A stretch of DNA of 64,000 nt from Dirofilaria immitis. Taxonomy: Eukaryota > Nematoda > Chromadorea > Rhabditida > Onchocercidae. Below the pieces are notes generated by a model, which saw nothing but the letters and a program-made list of their open reading frames with translations, had not been told where the DNA came from and made no database searches. Of this stretch, positions 26,101 through 38,007 are shown one piece after another. Positions within the stretch are counted from its first letter, which is position 1. Every line of letters starts with the position of its first letter. The position numbers were made by a program, and so were the translations under genes. The stretch is from positions 8,603,501 to 8,667,500 of the forward strand of contig JAKNDB010000068.1 of the NCBI GenBank assembly GCA_024305405.1, read 5' to 3'.

Positions 26101-28449
26101 ATCGTCAAAAGAACGAAATTTCATTGAAGTATTGCATCAGTTGAGTGGTGAAGAGAACTGGAAAGATATTATTTCGTTTTTTCTTCGGTTAGTCTGTCGA
26201 AATTAAAAGTAAGACTATGTAAATTCGCGGAAAGCACATTATCTATAAATTCCTCCGATGATTTTGGATAATTATTATTGTAGTAGGCTACCATCATGGT
26301 TTGTTGTCGTTTAATAACTTTTAAATTTTGGACTTGCTTTTTCAGAAAGATGATAATATCAATAATGAAAACGCATCCTGCCTCTGTTGCGCAACACGGT
26401 CTCAATATTCGATGTGTTCTCTTATGTACTCGAATACTGTTACAAGTATGAATTTCGGGAAAATACAATTTTTATCTACAAATTAACATTTTCCAAAATT
26501 ACTTGACATAAAATTTTTCGACACAGTGATGTTAGGAAATAAAGGCATGCAGTTGTTTTCCACAGTTTGTAAATATTTTCATCTTTGAGGTCTTTCTGAA
26601 AATCTATAATTTTTTTCAAAATATTAAGTAAAGCAATATATTCTTATTATCAAAATACTATGTGGGAATGTCCAATTTTTACACCGCACGAATACTTTGA
26701 GTCAGTCAGCGATCGTTTAATAAACTCTTTTTGAATCTGTTTTATAATAAGTGGAATGAATGAATTACTGGAATAATATCTAAGTTTCGTTTAGGATGGT
26801 TCAAATAATGAGATTTTGAGATCGGTGACAAACTTGTTGCAACATTTAATAAAACGGGATTCATCTGACAGAGTTGTACCGATGATATGTTATTCGGTTG
26901 CAATCGTTCCTGAAATTATTGACAAACTATTACTTGAAGAAAATAAACAATTTGAACCCATACGTCGCGTGATGTCTATGCATCTTGCTGCAAGAGTAAG
27001 TTTTATTTGGATATAATTTTTTCTAGATATTTTATTCACAAAGATTTTGGATATATTTCATCGTCAAAATTTCCATCGATGCCCGGAAATCTAGAAACAT
27101 TTCAGTAAAGAGGAATTAATCTATAGAAATTTGAACGAATGGTATCAAAATTGCTTGTTTTGAGGAAGGACTAAATGAAATTTGTCGATTTCTTGATATT
27201 TTTCCACATTTATTGATAGAATAGTAGGTACTAATATTATAAGAGAAGCCTTTTTTGTAAATTATTTAGAACTTGAAATCAATAATTATTCTGCTATTTT
27301 TAGGATGAACTTTTACGATATTCAATAAAGTTATCATGTCACGTCTGCTCAGCAGAAGTACATATAGTACTACATGCCTGCAAAAAGTTAATGTTGATAG
27401 TTTCCGTAGTTGGTTTGCTGAATCTATCAATACGATTGTTATGGACATAAGTGGTTTGGATTTGGAATCGATGGAGGTATCAAATTGTATTTTATATTTG
27501 TCTGCAGTTCTGTAGCCCGTATATATATTCACTTTTGTCTTTGATTAATATCGCTGTAGATGCTCATAGAAATTCAGTTCTTTTCAATATTCCCGCAAGT
27601 TTTTGCATTTAAGTTGTTAAACAATTTTGCATTCAATTTTTTATTTCAGTTGAGTCCCAAACTTTCGTCGGCAATAATGACCTGTTATGCGTTATTCAGT
27701 CTGGCTACGAATCGTTTGGTTCCCAATAAGGAAACTCTAGTGTTTCCAGTGCTAAATGATTGTATTCGAGTGATATCGAATCATTTTGAAAGTGATGAGA
27801 AGGTTTTTTATCATAATTTCAATTTTTTTAGATTTTGGATACAAATTATCCGTTCTTTTTGCTTTGTTTCTGTTCTCTCTGCAAATATTATGGTCTGAGT
27901 TTGTTTGTTCACATATTATGTATTAGAAATCCCTGGAAAACTGTTTACAGGATTTAACTTCGTTTAAAGAAAGAAATGAAATGCTTGCCGACGCAACAGA
28001 ACTGCAGCCGCTGTCGGATTATATACTTATAAGGACTACATTACGTCTTTTACTTTTTGGTCGCCTGATAACATCATTTGTAAAAGTGCAGAATGCTTCA
28101 TACTTCCGCAGATAGCAAATTTGACTGAAAAAATTCACAGATTCCGAGAGTTTGTAAGACTAAAACTCGAACAGGTAATGCATGAATTCAAATTTGAGTT
28201 CAATAAACTTCTTTGTAAATTGAATTAGAGACTTTTTGTTGCATAATTTTATTTATCTGAACTAGATTATATTATATCTAAATTTGTTTGTAAAAAATAT
28301 TTTAAACTCTTATGATTATAATTTAATTACAGGGATGCGGAACTGCTGAAAATCGATTACTTTATTTTGGTTTAAATGACTGGCTGCGAGTAGTGAAACC
28401 TTGTACGAAGTATCTACAAACAGCTTTCACAATGAAAGAAAATGATTAG
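17138..28449 (+). CDS. Long coiled-coil / Ser-rich / helical protein, possibly ICE1-like
   Basis: At least 25 exons. The start M-T-S-S-T-S-T-R-S-A-F-S-G (17138-17176) leads to C-P-K-C-A-A-M-R-L and a long coiled coil (17412-17609, 17790-17912, 17988-18049, about 18163-18375, 18799-18918). It is followed by H-S-P-A-M-L-R-L-L-L-E-F-G-E-I-V (18799-19378). Next are Lys-rich and Ser/Thr-rich exons (19638-19799, 20116-20188, 21098-21195, 21427-21489, about 22170-22520, 22635-24000). Last is a mostly helical C-terminal region (25590-28449) ending T-M-K-E-N-D. Most phases match. Frame repair is needed at A4 18005-18008, A7 18827-18833, the run 23335-23344, A5 23800-23804, A4 26075-26078, A5 27382-27386 and T5 28054-28058. 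The architecture, N-terminal C-x-x-C-A, coil, L-L-L-x-E motif and distant helical C-terminus, is what I know of little elongation complex subunit 1 (snRNA transcription). That identity is tentative. Exons between 21490 and 22160 are uncertain. Confidence 0.55.
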
Positions 28450-29792
28450 TGGTATCCTTTATTTTATAGAAACTTCCTGCGAAAATTTGCGTATCATGTA
28501 TTTAATAGTATCTGATGATCTCAAGTGTGTTATGTCTTTGAAATTAAATAAGAATGTCGTCTTTGGAAGTTTGAAACTTTAAGCAAAAGTTGAGTAAAAA
28601 GTATTGCGTGAGACAGAAGTCTGAAAAACTTATTTGTAATAATTGTATTTAAATAAGTATTAGAGTGAAAATTGAGTAGGTTGTTATAATTGAAGAATCT
28701 CCTCGGTCCTACAATAAAAGTATCGCCTTTTATAAGAACCAAAATTATGGCGCGAGCGGTATCCTGTTTTTGTACAGATTCTATACTTCTAGTTAATTGA
28801 AGAACTCTTCCGAAACTGAAACTCAGTTAGAATTTCATCAAGAATTTGGATTTGTAATTCTTATAATTTTTTCACATTACAAACATCGTAATATGCTTTT
28901 TCATGCTAAAATTATTTAACCGGATATAACAAATCTTATTTAGTTGTACACGGAACTCGTATTATATTATAAATTTGGATTCACTTCCCATCATAGCATG
29001 TTTTTCATTTTGATATGCTGATTTTAATGTTTTGACTATTATATGAATAATTTTATCGCTCAAATTGTCTTTGTTGCAAAAGATTATTAATGTAAAGATT
29101 ATCTGCAGTCGAATAAGAAATAAACTCACATAGAGCAATCGGTATATTACTGTCGTTACAGCTATAGTTCACTTTGTCAAATATTGTGGTGGGAAAATAG
29201 TGTTACTGCTAAAAATGGATAAGTTTGCATTTGTAATTAAGCATTCATTTTTTTTGTTAATGATTTACGGATATTTGTATTTCCTGCAATTTCAAGAGTT
29301 TTCTGATTCCAGTGATTATTCGTTTATTAGTACATTTCATTTGTTGCTGAGAATTTTGTTTTTTTATATTGATATGAAAAATATTATTTCACTAATTTTT
29401 TATCCACTGAACAAAGTAATAATAAAAATATTAGTAGAAACAACAAATTTGCTTTTTGGTTGTTTTATTTCTTTTCCAGTTTACTTTGAAAATAACTTTA
29501 TTTAAAGAAATTCTGAACATTATTGATCTAAAATGAGATGTTGTTAAGGAACTTGCTGGTCAGTAGAATAATAAGGATGTTAATTTAGTGAGATGTCGTA
29601 TCTAGAAAATTTTGATAAACCATATGAAATTGGAATCAAGGCTAGGAAGTTTAATTTATTATTATTGATCGGATGATAATAAATGAAACGTAGTTTACAG
29701 AATTTATTCTATAGAGTTGTATGTTTGTAATTCACGGAGTTTATTCTAACTTTTCCAAGTTAAATTAATTGCTGTCAAGGTGATAATCGTCA
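28450..29792. other. Intergenic region between two plus-strand genes
   Basis: AT-rich, no supported exon. The 101-codon frame at 29200-29505 is rich in Phe, Leu and Ile as expected from T-rich DNA and has no recognisable motif. It should hold the 3' end of the preceding gene and the 5' region of the golgin-45 gene. Confidence 0.5.
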
Positions 29793-32318
29793 ATGGGAGA
29801 CAAAGTGCACGTAAAGGGGCGTAGAAATGTGCCAAGAATTGTCCCGTGGGAGCCTTACAAGGTAAGATTAAAATTTTGATATTGTTTCATTATGCCGACG
29901 AAAACGTCAACTTAAATTTAACTTATACAGTCAGGTAAGTTGTGGATACTTAATCAACATTATCTTGTCATTAGTTTTGATTTCTTTTTTCTACTATTGA
30001 TCCCAAAGAGTCATTTCATTGTAATGATGTTTTCTGCTATGAAGTATCTCGCTGCTATGCTACAGAGGTAAAAAATCACAACTGATCAAATTTTGAGGCA
30101 AATCTTATACACTAACCATGCTTCTGAAGTCTTCTGTTTTACTTTATATTAAATCATTAGTGATTAATGCTAATTTTTATTGAAATTAGAAGCCTTTTCT
30201 TCTGCTTCGTATTAGCTGGAGTTATGTTGTAGTCATGGTTCTGAAAGAGTAATGTTTCTGGACAAAATTGAAATAGACAAATTTTGTTTTCGAGATGAAT
30301 TCCGAGATAACAGTACCTACTCCACCTCCGTTAAATTTTATTATTTATGAAGATTTTAATTTTAACTATATACGATCGACATATAATGATAATTAATGAA
30401 GATTTTTAGTTTATTTGTTTTGTTTACTTCTAGTTTAGTTACCGCTAAATAATATAATTTGAGGTATCAAGTCTTATTTTATTGTTGGTGATACAATCTT
30501 CCTAGCAAATTTGTGTCTTAAAATGAATATTCACTTGCACCTGTTAAATATCTAAAACCTCACAATAATGAGATTTGAGCAGTGGTTGCACATTTTATTA
30601 AACTCTGATTCCTATCTCAAGGAACACTCGGTGAACTTATTGTATTTTTCAGGCAGCAACATCAACCTATGGAAAAGGAAATCATCGTGGTGTTTTACCG
30701 CCTTTGATCAAGTATCAGTTTGTAAAATCGAATTTAATTGTGTCGGAAAATAAAGCTAAATTAAAAGTTAATGAAGATCATTTCTCAGAAAGCGGTGATT
30801 TTTTCTAATGATTTTAATTTTATGAAGATGTAAGTTGTTCCGAAACTTGTCTCTTTCGGAAATTTTTTTCCTCGTCTGTTAGTTACTTCAGAATCGCTCG
30901 AAAAGGCAGAATTATTCATCTATACTTCGAAAATATGCGGGATTTATGATTTTTAAAAATAAAATATCGCAGTGTGAAACGGCGAAGTCGGAATTTTTAG
31001 ACTTCAAATTTGATCTGATTTTGAATTAGATTAAATATTTTTCAGTGAAAATTGATCGAAATAGGCATAGATAAATACATATATGACAGAAGGATCAGCA
31101 TTTTTTCCTGATTTATTTTCAATGGATTTAGGAGGGATGAAAATTTGTGACTTGTCAAGAATTCGTCCAGTTGGTGACGGAAAGAATCTTCACCACTAGT
31201 AGGTGGGAGTGTTGAAATTAGGGAAAAGGGAATGCTGGTAATGCGGAGGAACTTGAAAGATTAAAAGAGATCTCGAGGTTTGATAATTTGAATTCCATCA
31301 TTTTTCAAACTAGAGATTTTTAAATAGAAAAAGCTTCTTTTAATTAATTAATAGAATTGATACAAACTTTTTCTCGACAGCGATAAGTGTGATAGAGGGA
31401 CCCTGTATATAAAGTCGTAAGCGGATTTTTTTATAACTTATTCGAAATTATTCTTTTGTCAAAATTTTTGGATTTTTTTTGTTTTTTTAGTTAGAAAGAC
31501 AGTTGACGGAAGAACTAAGGCGTTTACTTGTTGCCACGATGGGCGATGATCTAACATGTTATGTGAAGTCGCTTAGCGAAGATAAAGTTCGCCTTGCTGA
31601 TATGATGATGAAATTTGAAGCACAGGTCATCCGATTTATATTTAAAACTTTTTTCAGCTAATTGAAATCTACGCTCAACTTCTAATGTTGTTTCATTTTT
31701 AGGGCTTATAGTCTGAATCAGTGATCTTTGAAATAAGTTTTGGATATCATGAATTAATTCTGTAGACTCTTTAACTTCCTTAACTAGTATGGTTAATTTT
31801 CAACTCTTCAAATTTCATAATTGCTGCAAAGTTCAGAGTATTTATAGAACATGAACATTTAAAGCATCCGGAACATTTAAAAACATGAACATTTAAAGCA
31901 TCCGGAATATGCTTATCCTCCTAAAGAAGTCTTTTTGTTTTCAGATATCACACGATCACGATAGAAGCGAAGATTTGGCTATATTAGCAGATATGTGGCG
32001 TTGTAAATTTCTGGCAATGAGTATTCGAGCGGATGAAATGCGTAGCCAGCGATGTTGTTTACTTGCTCATTGCATGCAGTTGCAAACACTGCTTAATAAA
32101 TTCCTTGTTATAAACCAAGGTCAGATCCACAGAAAGTCCACATCTCCTGCTTTGGAAACATTGATAAATGAAGCTCATACTGTTCTGAAAGCTGATTTGT
32201 CTACATTTTTGAACGTTCACCATGCGATGAGAAAATTTATAAGCCAGTTTCACATACGTCAAATATTACAATTACTTGTTGCAAACATTGTATAGGTAAG
32301 GAAATTAAATTAATTTAA
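29793..32318 (+). CDS. BLZF1: Golgin-45 (BLZF1) homologue
   Basis: Golgin-45 is a Golgi coiled-coil tether that binds Rab2 and, through its C-terminus, GRASP55. Exons 31491-31625 and 31945-32318 are secure. They carry [10 protein letters not shown], then [17 protein letters not shown], matching the conserved coil of the family. The final residues [15 protein letters not shown] match the family's C-terminal Cys-rich end and hydrophobic PDZ-binding tail. That ending is in frame only if one base is added near TTT 32248-32250; without it the frame stops at 32295. Exons 29793-29861 ([12 protein letters not shown]) and 30653-30829 ([12 protein letters not shown]) are proposed as the N-terminus. Their junction to 31491 is out of phase and passes T6 at 30799-30804, so an exon may be missing or they may belong to another small gene. 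Confidence 0.8.
31849..31907 (+). repeat. Intronic 34-bp tandem duplication
   Basis: The 25-base unit beginning acatgaacatttaaagcatc occurs at 31849-31873 and again at 31883-31907, a period of 34, just before the acceptor of the last golgin-45 exon. It is probably a local duplication with no known role. Confidence 0.85.
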
Positions 32319-33082
32319 TTGATTAAGTGATTGCTAACATTTATTCATTATTCACACTATACCATTAAAACAGATTCATTATTGTAGTTCTAATAATGCT
32401 ATGCTAATAATATTTCTAGTTTTTTTAGATACAGCTGTAATGATTATTTCTTATTTTAAAAAATAATCGAGCTCTGAATATTAGGGAAGAATGTTTTAAT
32501 ATAAAATAATCTTATTTTTTACTACTCACTAATGGCGATAGTAAAAAGTATTTATAAAGATCTTATTGAAGTACCACTGATGCAGTCTTTATAATATAGT
32601 GTGTAATCACTCGTAATATTTTTACAAATTTTGTTAAATAGTTTTGAGTAAAAATATATAAGAAATTTTGATTGGGTTGTAAGTATAGCTATACAAAATT
32701 TACTATGATCTAAAAATTAGTATTATTTACAATATGATGTGAATATTGCGCAGTTTTTGCGAATTTCCGTTATAAATATTGATTTTTATAATTTTGCATG
32801 GTCTTTCGTTGCATCAAAATTTTATGTGATTCTAATACTGGTACACTGAGAGTGTAGTATGTGCTGATAACTTTTGATTGGAAAGTAACATTTTTGGATG
32901 TTTTATGTTTTTGTATCCAATATTGGTACAATGAAATAAATTTTTATTTATCAATTTTAAAAGCTGATTTAATTTTTCCTTATATACGGACATCTGTACT
33001 TTACTTTTCTGTATGGCGGTACGTATTCATAACGAACAATTCTTCAAACACTTATAAATTATAAATTTTATTAAGCTTCTGC
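32319..33082. other. Short intergenic stretch after golgin-45
   Basis: T-rich and A-rich sequence with no convincing exon on either strand. Confidence 0.5.
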
Positions 33083-33295
33083 ATGGAATACATAGACGAA
33101 CTCTTGTTTCTTCAAAAGAGAGATGAATTTCCCTTGTTTTATGAAAAATTGGAAAACTTTGGGGTGGAGTGTTTACAACTAGTATATCTGTCTTTGGATG
33201 GATTGTCAAGAGACGTATATCGGCATAATAAATTTTTACTACATTTGTCTGTTATCAAGGATGCTGCTGAACGGTATTTATTGCTGAGTTTTTAA
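33083..33295 (+). CDS. Hypothetical small protein upstream of SF3B5
   Basis: A 70-codon frame beginning M-E-Y-I-D-E-L-L-F-L-Q-K-R-D-E-F. Its composition is more protein-like (mixed charged and hydrophobic, predicted helical) than the chance frames nearby. No family recognised. It ends 24 bases before the tcttccag acceptor of the SF3B5 gene, so it could be an upstream gene of a small operon, the last exon of an unseen gene, or chance. A possible donor (AACG|gtattt) near 33276 would truncate it after D-A-A-E-R. The antisense frame at 33027-33209 has no better claim. Confidence 0.3.
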   Translation: MEYIDELLFLQKRDEFPLFYEKLENFGVECLQLVYLSLDGLSRDVYRHNKFLLHLSVIKDAAERYLLLSF

Positions 33296-33310
33296 ATGTT
33301 TTATATGAAT

Positions 33311-33319
33311 TTCTTCCAG
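33311..33319 (+). promoter_or_regulatory. Candidate trans-splice acceptor of SF3B5
   Basis: ttcttccag is placed 23 bases before the SF3B5 ATG at 33343, the position expected for a nematode spliced-leader addition site. Inferred from sequence and spacing only. Confidence 0.45.
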
Positions 33320-33342
33320 ATTCGTCTTTTTTGGCGTCATCG

Positions 33343-33785
33343 ATGGCAGCGCCAACAGAACGATTTCACGTACTTTCACAGCTTGATCATCTGCAATCAA
33401 AATACACGGGTACTGGACATGCCGATACGACAAGATGGGAGTGGCTTGTCAATCAGCATCGTGATACATATGCATCGATGATCGGTAAGTTGTCGCTGAA
33501 GGACTCAATAAATTTAAAGTAATTCAAGTTGTTCTAATGGTTGATCAGTAATGTTAATATTATCTTTTCAATGTTTTTCTGCATTTTTGCAAATAAGTTA
33601 ATATTCAGCAAAAACAGCCGTAAGCATAAGTCCTTACGAGAAGAGTAATTTTAGGCCACCCAGACCATTTGAGTTTGATAGCAGTATGCGAAAACGAATC
33701 GCGAGCTAGGATTCGATTTAATCTGTTAAATCAAATGATTGCGCCTTGTGGACCACCACCTGAAAAGTCCGCACTTGATGAATAA
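33343..33785 (+). CDS. SF3B5: Splicing factor 3B subunit 5 (SF3b10)
   Basis: Small subunit of the SF3b complex of U2 snRNP, which recognises the intron branch site. Two exons, 33343-33484 and 33655-33785, joined in phase across gtaagt...ttttag, encode 90 residues; the family is about 86. Diagnostic segments are S-Q-L-D-H-L-Q-S-K-Y, G-T-G-H-A-D-T-T, W-E-W-L-V-N-Q-H-R-D, C-E-N-E-S-R-A-R-I-R-F-N-L and C-G-P-P-P-E-K, nearly identical to the animal protein. The start M-A-A-P-T-E-R-F is chosen because it gives the right length and follows a splice acceptor. No frame repair is needed. The last five codons and stop lie within the first copy of a 27-bp tandem duplication. Confidence 0.97.
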
Positions 33786-33818
33786 TCTCATAAGTCCGCA
33801 CTTGATGAATAATCTCAT
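33765..33818 (+). repeat. 27-bp perfect tandem duplication over the SF3B5 stop
   Basis: aagtccgcacttgatgaata plus atctcat occurs at 33765-33791 and 33792-33818 without mismatch. The first copy supplies the final codons (K-S-A-L-D-E) and the stop; the second is 3' untranslated. The perfect identity suggests a recent duplication or an assembly artefact. Confidence 0.95.
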
Positions 33819-36800
33819 AACAGTTCCATTGATTACAATGTCATTGATTTTTAAATGTATTTGAAAAAAAAAAGCAAGAAGTTGATATAAGGGAAGGAAG
33901 TACAATAAGTGCTTTTTACTGTGCATTGCAGAATTTTTCAAATGAATCAAATTCCTCTGCTTTTTCACTTTCTATTTTTATTGTTCCGCATTTCTATTTT
34001 TTATTGTGTTTATTTATATCACCATTTATCGATTTTTTCTTGATGATTTTGCAATGGAAACAAAAGAGTAAGGGTTTTTAAATTTGGATTAAAGAGGAAT
34101 GTCATTCGAACAAGTTGATCGGTGAAAGTAGCCACATTGATCATTAATTTTTAATGAATAAAGAGCACAGATTATGCCATTAAATGCTAAAACTTAATAC
34201 ATTTTGTAGCCAAGGGAATATTGAATTGTTTAAGCTACTTTGCACAGAAATAATCTTGTTTAAGATTTTCAATTTTGATATAATTAATACTCAACCATAC
34301 GTAGCCAAACAGAAATTGATTCAATCGTCATTTTTCGATTGTTTTAATGTGAAATTATTTGGAAAGTCGAAGAATTGAAAAAAAAAGTAATCATCGAGTA
34401 GGTTTGTGTGAGGTGATGTACTGAGCAGTTTTTTAAAAATTAAGTATTTAGTTTTGGGATGGAAAAAAGATGAAGCCACATGTTACTTTTGATTTATCTC
34501 TGATATTTGGAAAGCATTAAATATCACGGGGCAGGATATCAAGAAAATTTTTGACTTAATAAAGTATATGTTTCGAAATATCTGGACATATGCACTTAAA
34601 GTAGATTGGATTAGAAATGAGTTGAGTGTAGTCCCGCTGTCAAAAGTTGTATCACTTTTGGCGTAAATGCAAGGACATAGAATTTTGACTCTAAATTGTT
34701 AGAAATGCTTAAGGACAGAGGACTTTAATAGAATTCAATTAGTGATTTAATAGAATTTTTATGAATGAAAATGTAATTTGTGGAACGAATTTCGCCTGAT
34801 ATTTATTCATTAACCTTTTTAAATTCAATGTTAAAAGGAAATTAGAAATGAGAAAATGCAAATAGAAGAAATAATTGCACAACACTGAAAAAACTTCATT
34901 ATACCTAGGACAATGACTTTGCTCGTCGCCGATCTTTAATTGCAGCAATGTTGAGGGTTCCTTCTGCCTTTCAGTATTATGATAGATTTGGTAATACACC
35001 AACGGAGCGATTACAATATCAATAATTCATCTTCAATTATATCAATAAGACAATTTCAATGACGATATCATAACACAAAGGAAAAGGAAGACCAAGTCAT
35101 GCTCCATCATCGATTTCATTGAAGCATATCTTTTAAAATGCCTTTGATGTTCAGGACCCTCTTCTTTCTCATAATGGAGAACTACAAGAAATAGCACCTT
35201 TGTTAGCACGTGTGAAATGGGACTGTTTTTTTAGAGTTTCATTTTCTCATACAATTGAGATAATAAAGTTAAAAAAAGAAACTCTATAAAAAACTAAAAC
35301 TTAATTATCCCAACTATGCTATTCCAAATTCTATGTATGTTCTATATATGTTTGGAAATTTGAATTTAAAGATCACAAACTAGTCAATTCCATAATGTTT
35401 CACTACAAAATTTTTAAGTTGCATTTCGATCGGAATTTCCTGAATTGATATCAGGAAACTAAACGAAATTGTGTGATCTATTAATGATACTTGAGAAGTT
35501 ACTTTTGAGTCTTTGGTTGATGTTAAATTTAATTTCTGTCAGAATATTATCGGTTGTCATCACCTACAAACATTTTTTACTGCCATTATACACTGTTTGC
35601 CTCCCTTATGTATATCAACAAATGCATCTGAAAGTGAAAAAATGGACCTCCTTTTTTCCCATCGGTTTCACCATTTTCATATGATATAATTACCACTAAT
35701 TTATCCTATGTATGTCTAGATAGTCTTATCTCTTTATCTCAGGTATCTCAGATGATTAATCTTTGTCTATATTCTGTCCACGAAGGAAATGTAGATAGCG
35801 CGCTACTAATTAAAGAGTTTTTGATCGTTGTTCATAGACATTCCAGTGGTAAACAGTGATCTACAGTCGAGCTCTCAGAAAAAGCGATTCACAAACAATC
35901 TCTCCAAGTGATGCAACAATTTTTTCCTGTAGTTAATACTAGCAATTTCCGATCTAGTGAAACTTTCTAAATATAATTTTTATAAAACATCAATTCACTC
36001 TTCCGCGACAAGAAAAACTTTTTCGTTTTTTACGACAAGCTCTATATAATGAAAAATTCATATGATACATATATCCCATCTTCAGTATACGATCTGAAAA
36101 TATACGATTAAATCTCTCATTTCAGATCACTAGTACAATTCTCGCTTTTCTAAAGGCATATCCTCACAAATCATATGGTTGCATAAAATTGCAAATTAGA
36201 GTCCACTGCGTGCAAATATTAGTGCCTTCAAAGATGAAAATTTTAACCAAAAAAATAAAACATGTGGAAATTTTGAAAGTTCTGACTCAATATTAAGACT
36301 GTTATCGGTCAATGATTTTCAATCAAAAGGAAATTGAATTCCTTATGATATCATAGTTTTTGGCATCGCAATATGTACCAATACTATAATAACATTCTCA
36401 AAGCACCATGGCAGTGCTCACAAATCTATACATATAAATGATTGATTAGAAACAGGGAAACGAATTTATACAAGATAAAATAAGCAAAAATGATAGCAGT
36501 TCCTTTTTTTTGAAGTTCCTAAATAACTAGCAGTCTTCGTCCCTCTTCCTCTTTTCGTTGCATCAGTGTGTGTCGGGAGATTCCGAATCTCTTTTGTTTC
36601 AAACTTATTCTATGTAGAAGTTTTTGAAAGTCGAATTAACAATAGAAAATGATTTTTACTTCTAGAAATTCCTCACATTTAAATGTGGTTGACTTTTGAA
36701 TCTCTGGATAGCCTATAAATTTCTTCCTTTAATATAATTAAATCAAGATAATTATAATTCGATTTCTGCATCAGGACCAATGAAATGTGTCGTCATTTTA

Positions 36801-36900
36801 GCGAGAGAGCTGTATATACGCAGAGAGCTGTATAGTAAGGCTAATACATAACTTAATTACAAAAGTGGTATGTGAATGCTAATGATCTTGAAATTTCAAA
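33819..36900. other. Gene-poor AT-rich region
   Basis: About 3 kb between the convergent SF3B5 and CX-module genes. Frames at 34184-34378, 34739-35002 and 35469-35684 are short, T- or A-rich and lack motifs. No exon, RNA gene or mobile-element end was recognised. Confidence 0.5.
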
Positions 36901-38007
36901 TCAAATCAAATGCACGATAGCCACAGCAATTAGAAAGATATCGCCAAACTTGCGATTCCAATAAGGTGATGCGACACCACGCCAACAGCAGTCATAGCCA
37001 CAGCAATACTCGTCGTAGTTGCAGCTCCAGACCAGTTCTTTTGGCTTTTGCCATCTTCGAAGTACACATTACCCAATTGTGGATCATCTCCATCTATAGG
37101 CATGCGACACATATGAGTGCCATAACCACCACGATAGTAGTTGGAACCCCAATAATATGGACGATTATTCCACCTGAAACGACACGTTTTAAGTCAAATA
37201 ATACTACTGTACTATGTTTTCTAGGTGAATAGACAAGTGTTAACTCATTAAAGATTGAAATTTATGATGAACAAAACGAATAAAGAATTTGAACAATAAA
37301 AACAGACATCATTGGGGCATAAGCGCTTCGTATCAATGCTTTGCCAGCTTTATAAGTGAGGTAACCAGCTGCAGCACCAGCAATGAATGAGCCAATGTTT
37401 GATTTGGTAAACCTGATGAAAAATTAAGAAATAATTTCAGTTCAACTTCTAACAAATCTCAAAAGAAATCTACATGGTACATCAAATCAGAGATTGCAAA
37501 TATGAGATTTTTGGTGATCCATTGGTATTTAAATTCTAAAAAGATAAATTTATTTCAAAGTTCATTTTATGAAGGAACAATAAGATATAATAGAAAACTA
37601 TCTATAAATACAAAGAGATCGCTAGCGTCAAAAAATTAAACTTACAAGCCGCCACCACGTGAACGTCCCCAAGAGGTCCTACGAGAGCCTCCCCATCGAT
37701 CAGTACCTGCTCTGCCAATGCTGCCACCTTCATGCACTCCCCATCTGCTATCGCGTGGATAACCACTTGGATGACCAGATACGCCTTTCGCAGGGCTGGA
37801 TACAGCTCCTCTAGCTCGGGATTCCGATAAACTACTAAATGATCCACCTCCGGTTTTACGCAAACCACCAAATAAACCACCGGATCGACTAGCCGATGTA
37901 CCACGACCACTTGCAAATGTACCACCTCGTTTAGATTCACATTCACTTATTAGCAATAATAAGAATAATAAGAAAAGTTGCAGAGACAAAAAGCGTTGTG
38001 TATTCAT
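36901..38007 (-). CDS. Secreted CX-module protein A (Gly/Arg/Ser-rich, frameshifted)
   Basis: Nematode-type CX-module protein of unknown function, probably extracellular. Exons: 37646-38007, 37308-37412, 36901-37173; phases join. Order of parts: signal peptide (L-Q-L-F-L-L-F-L-L-L-L-I-S); a Gly/Ser/Arg-rich region with repeated R-G and S-R-S; a hydrophobic Gly/Ala segment G-S-F-I-A-G-A-A-A-G-Y-L-T-Y; then the CX module R-P-Y-Y-W-G-S-N-Y-Y, M-C-R-M-P-I, N-V-Y-F-E-D-G, W-S-C-N-Y-D-E-Y-C-C-G-Y-D-C-C. A short hydrophobic C-terminus (I-F-L-I-A-V-A-I-V-H-L-I) could be a membrane helix or GPI signal. The cysteine-rich half is in frame only if one base is added near CC 37051-37052; otherwise the frame loses every cysteine of the Y-C-C-G-Y-D-C-C motif. 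The second intron's donor (gtctgt) is weak but in phase. Paralogous to the gene at 40269-42712. Confidence 0.8.

Noticed and set aside
29200..29505. 101-codon hydrophobic plus-strand frame
   Set aside because: Composition follows the T-rich DNA. It has no recognised motif, no splice signals and no neighbouring exon in phase.
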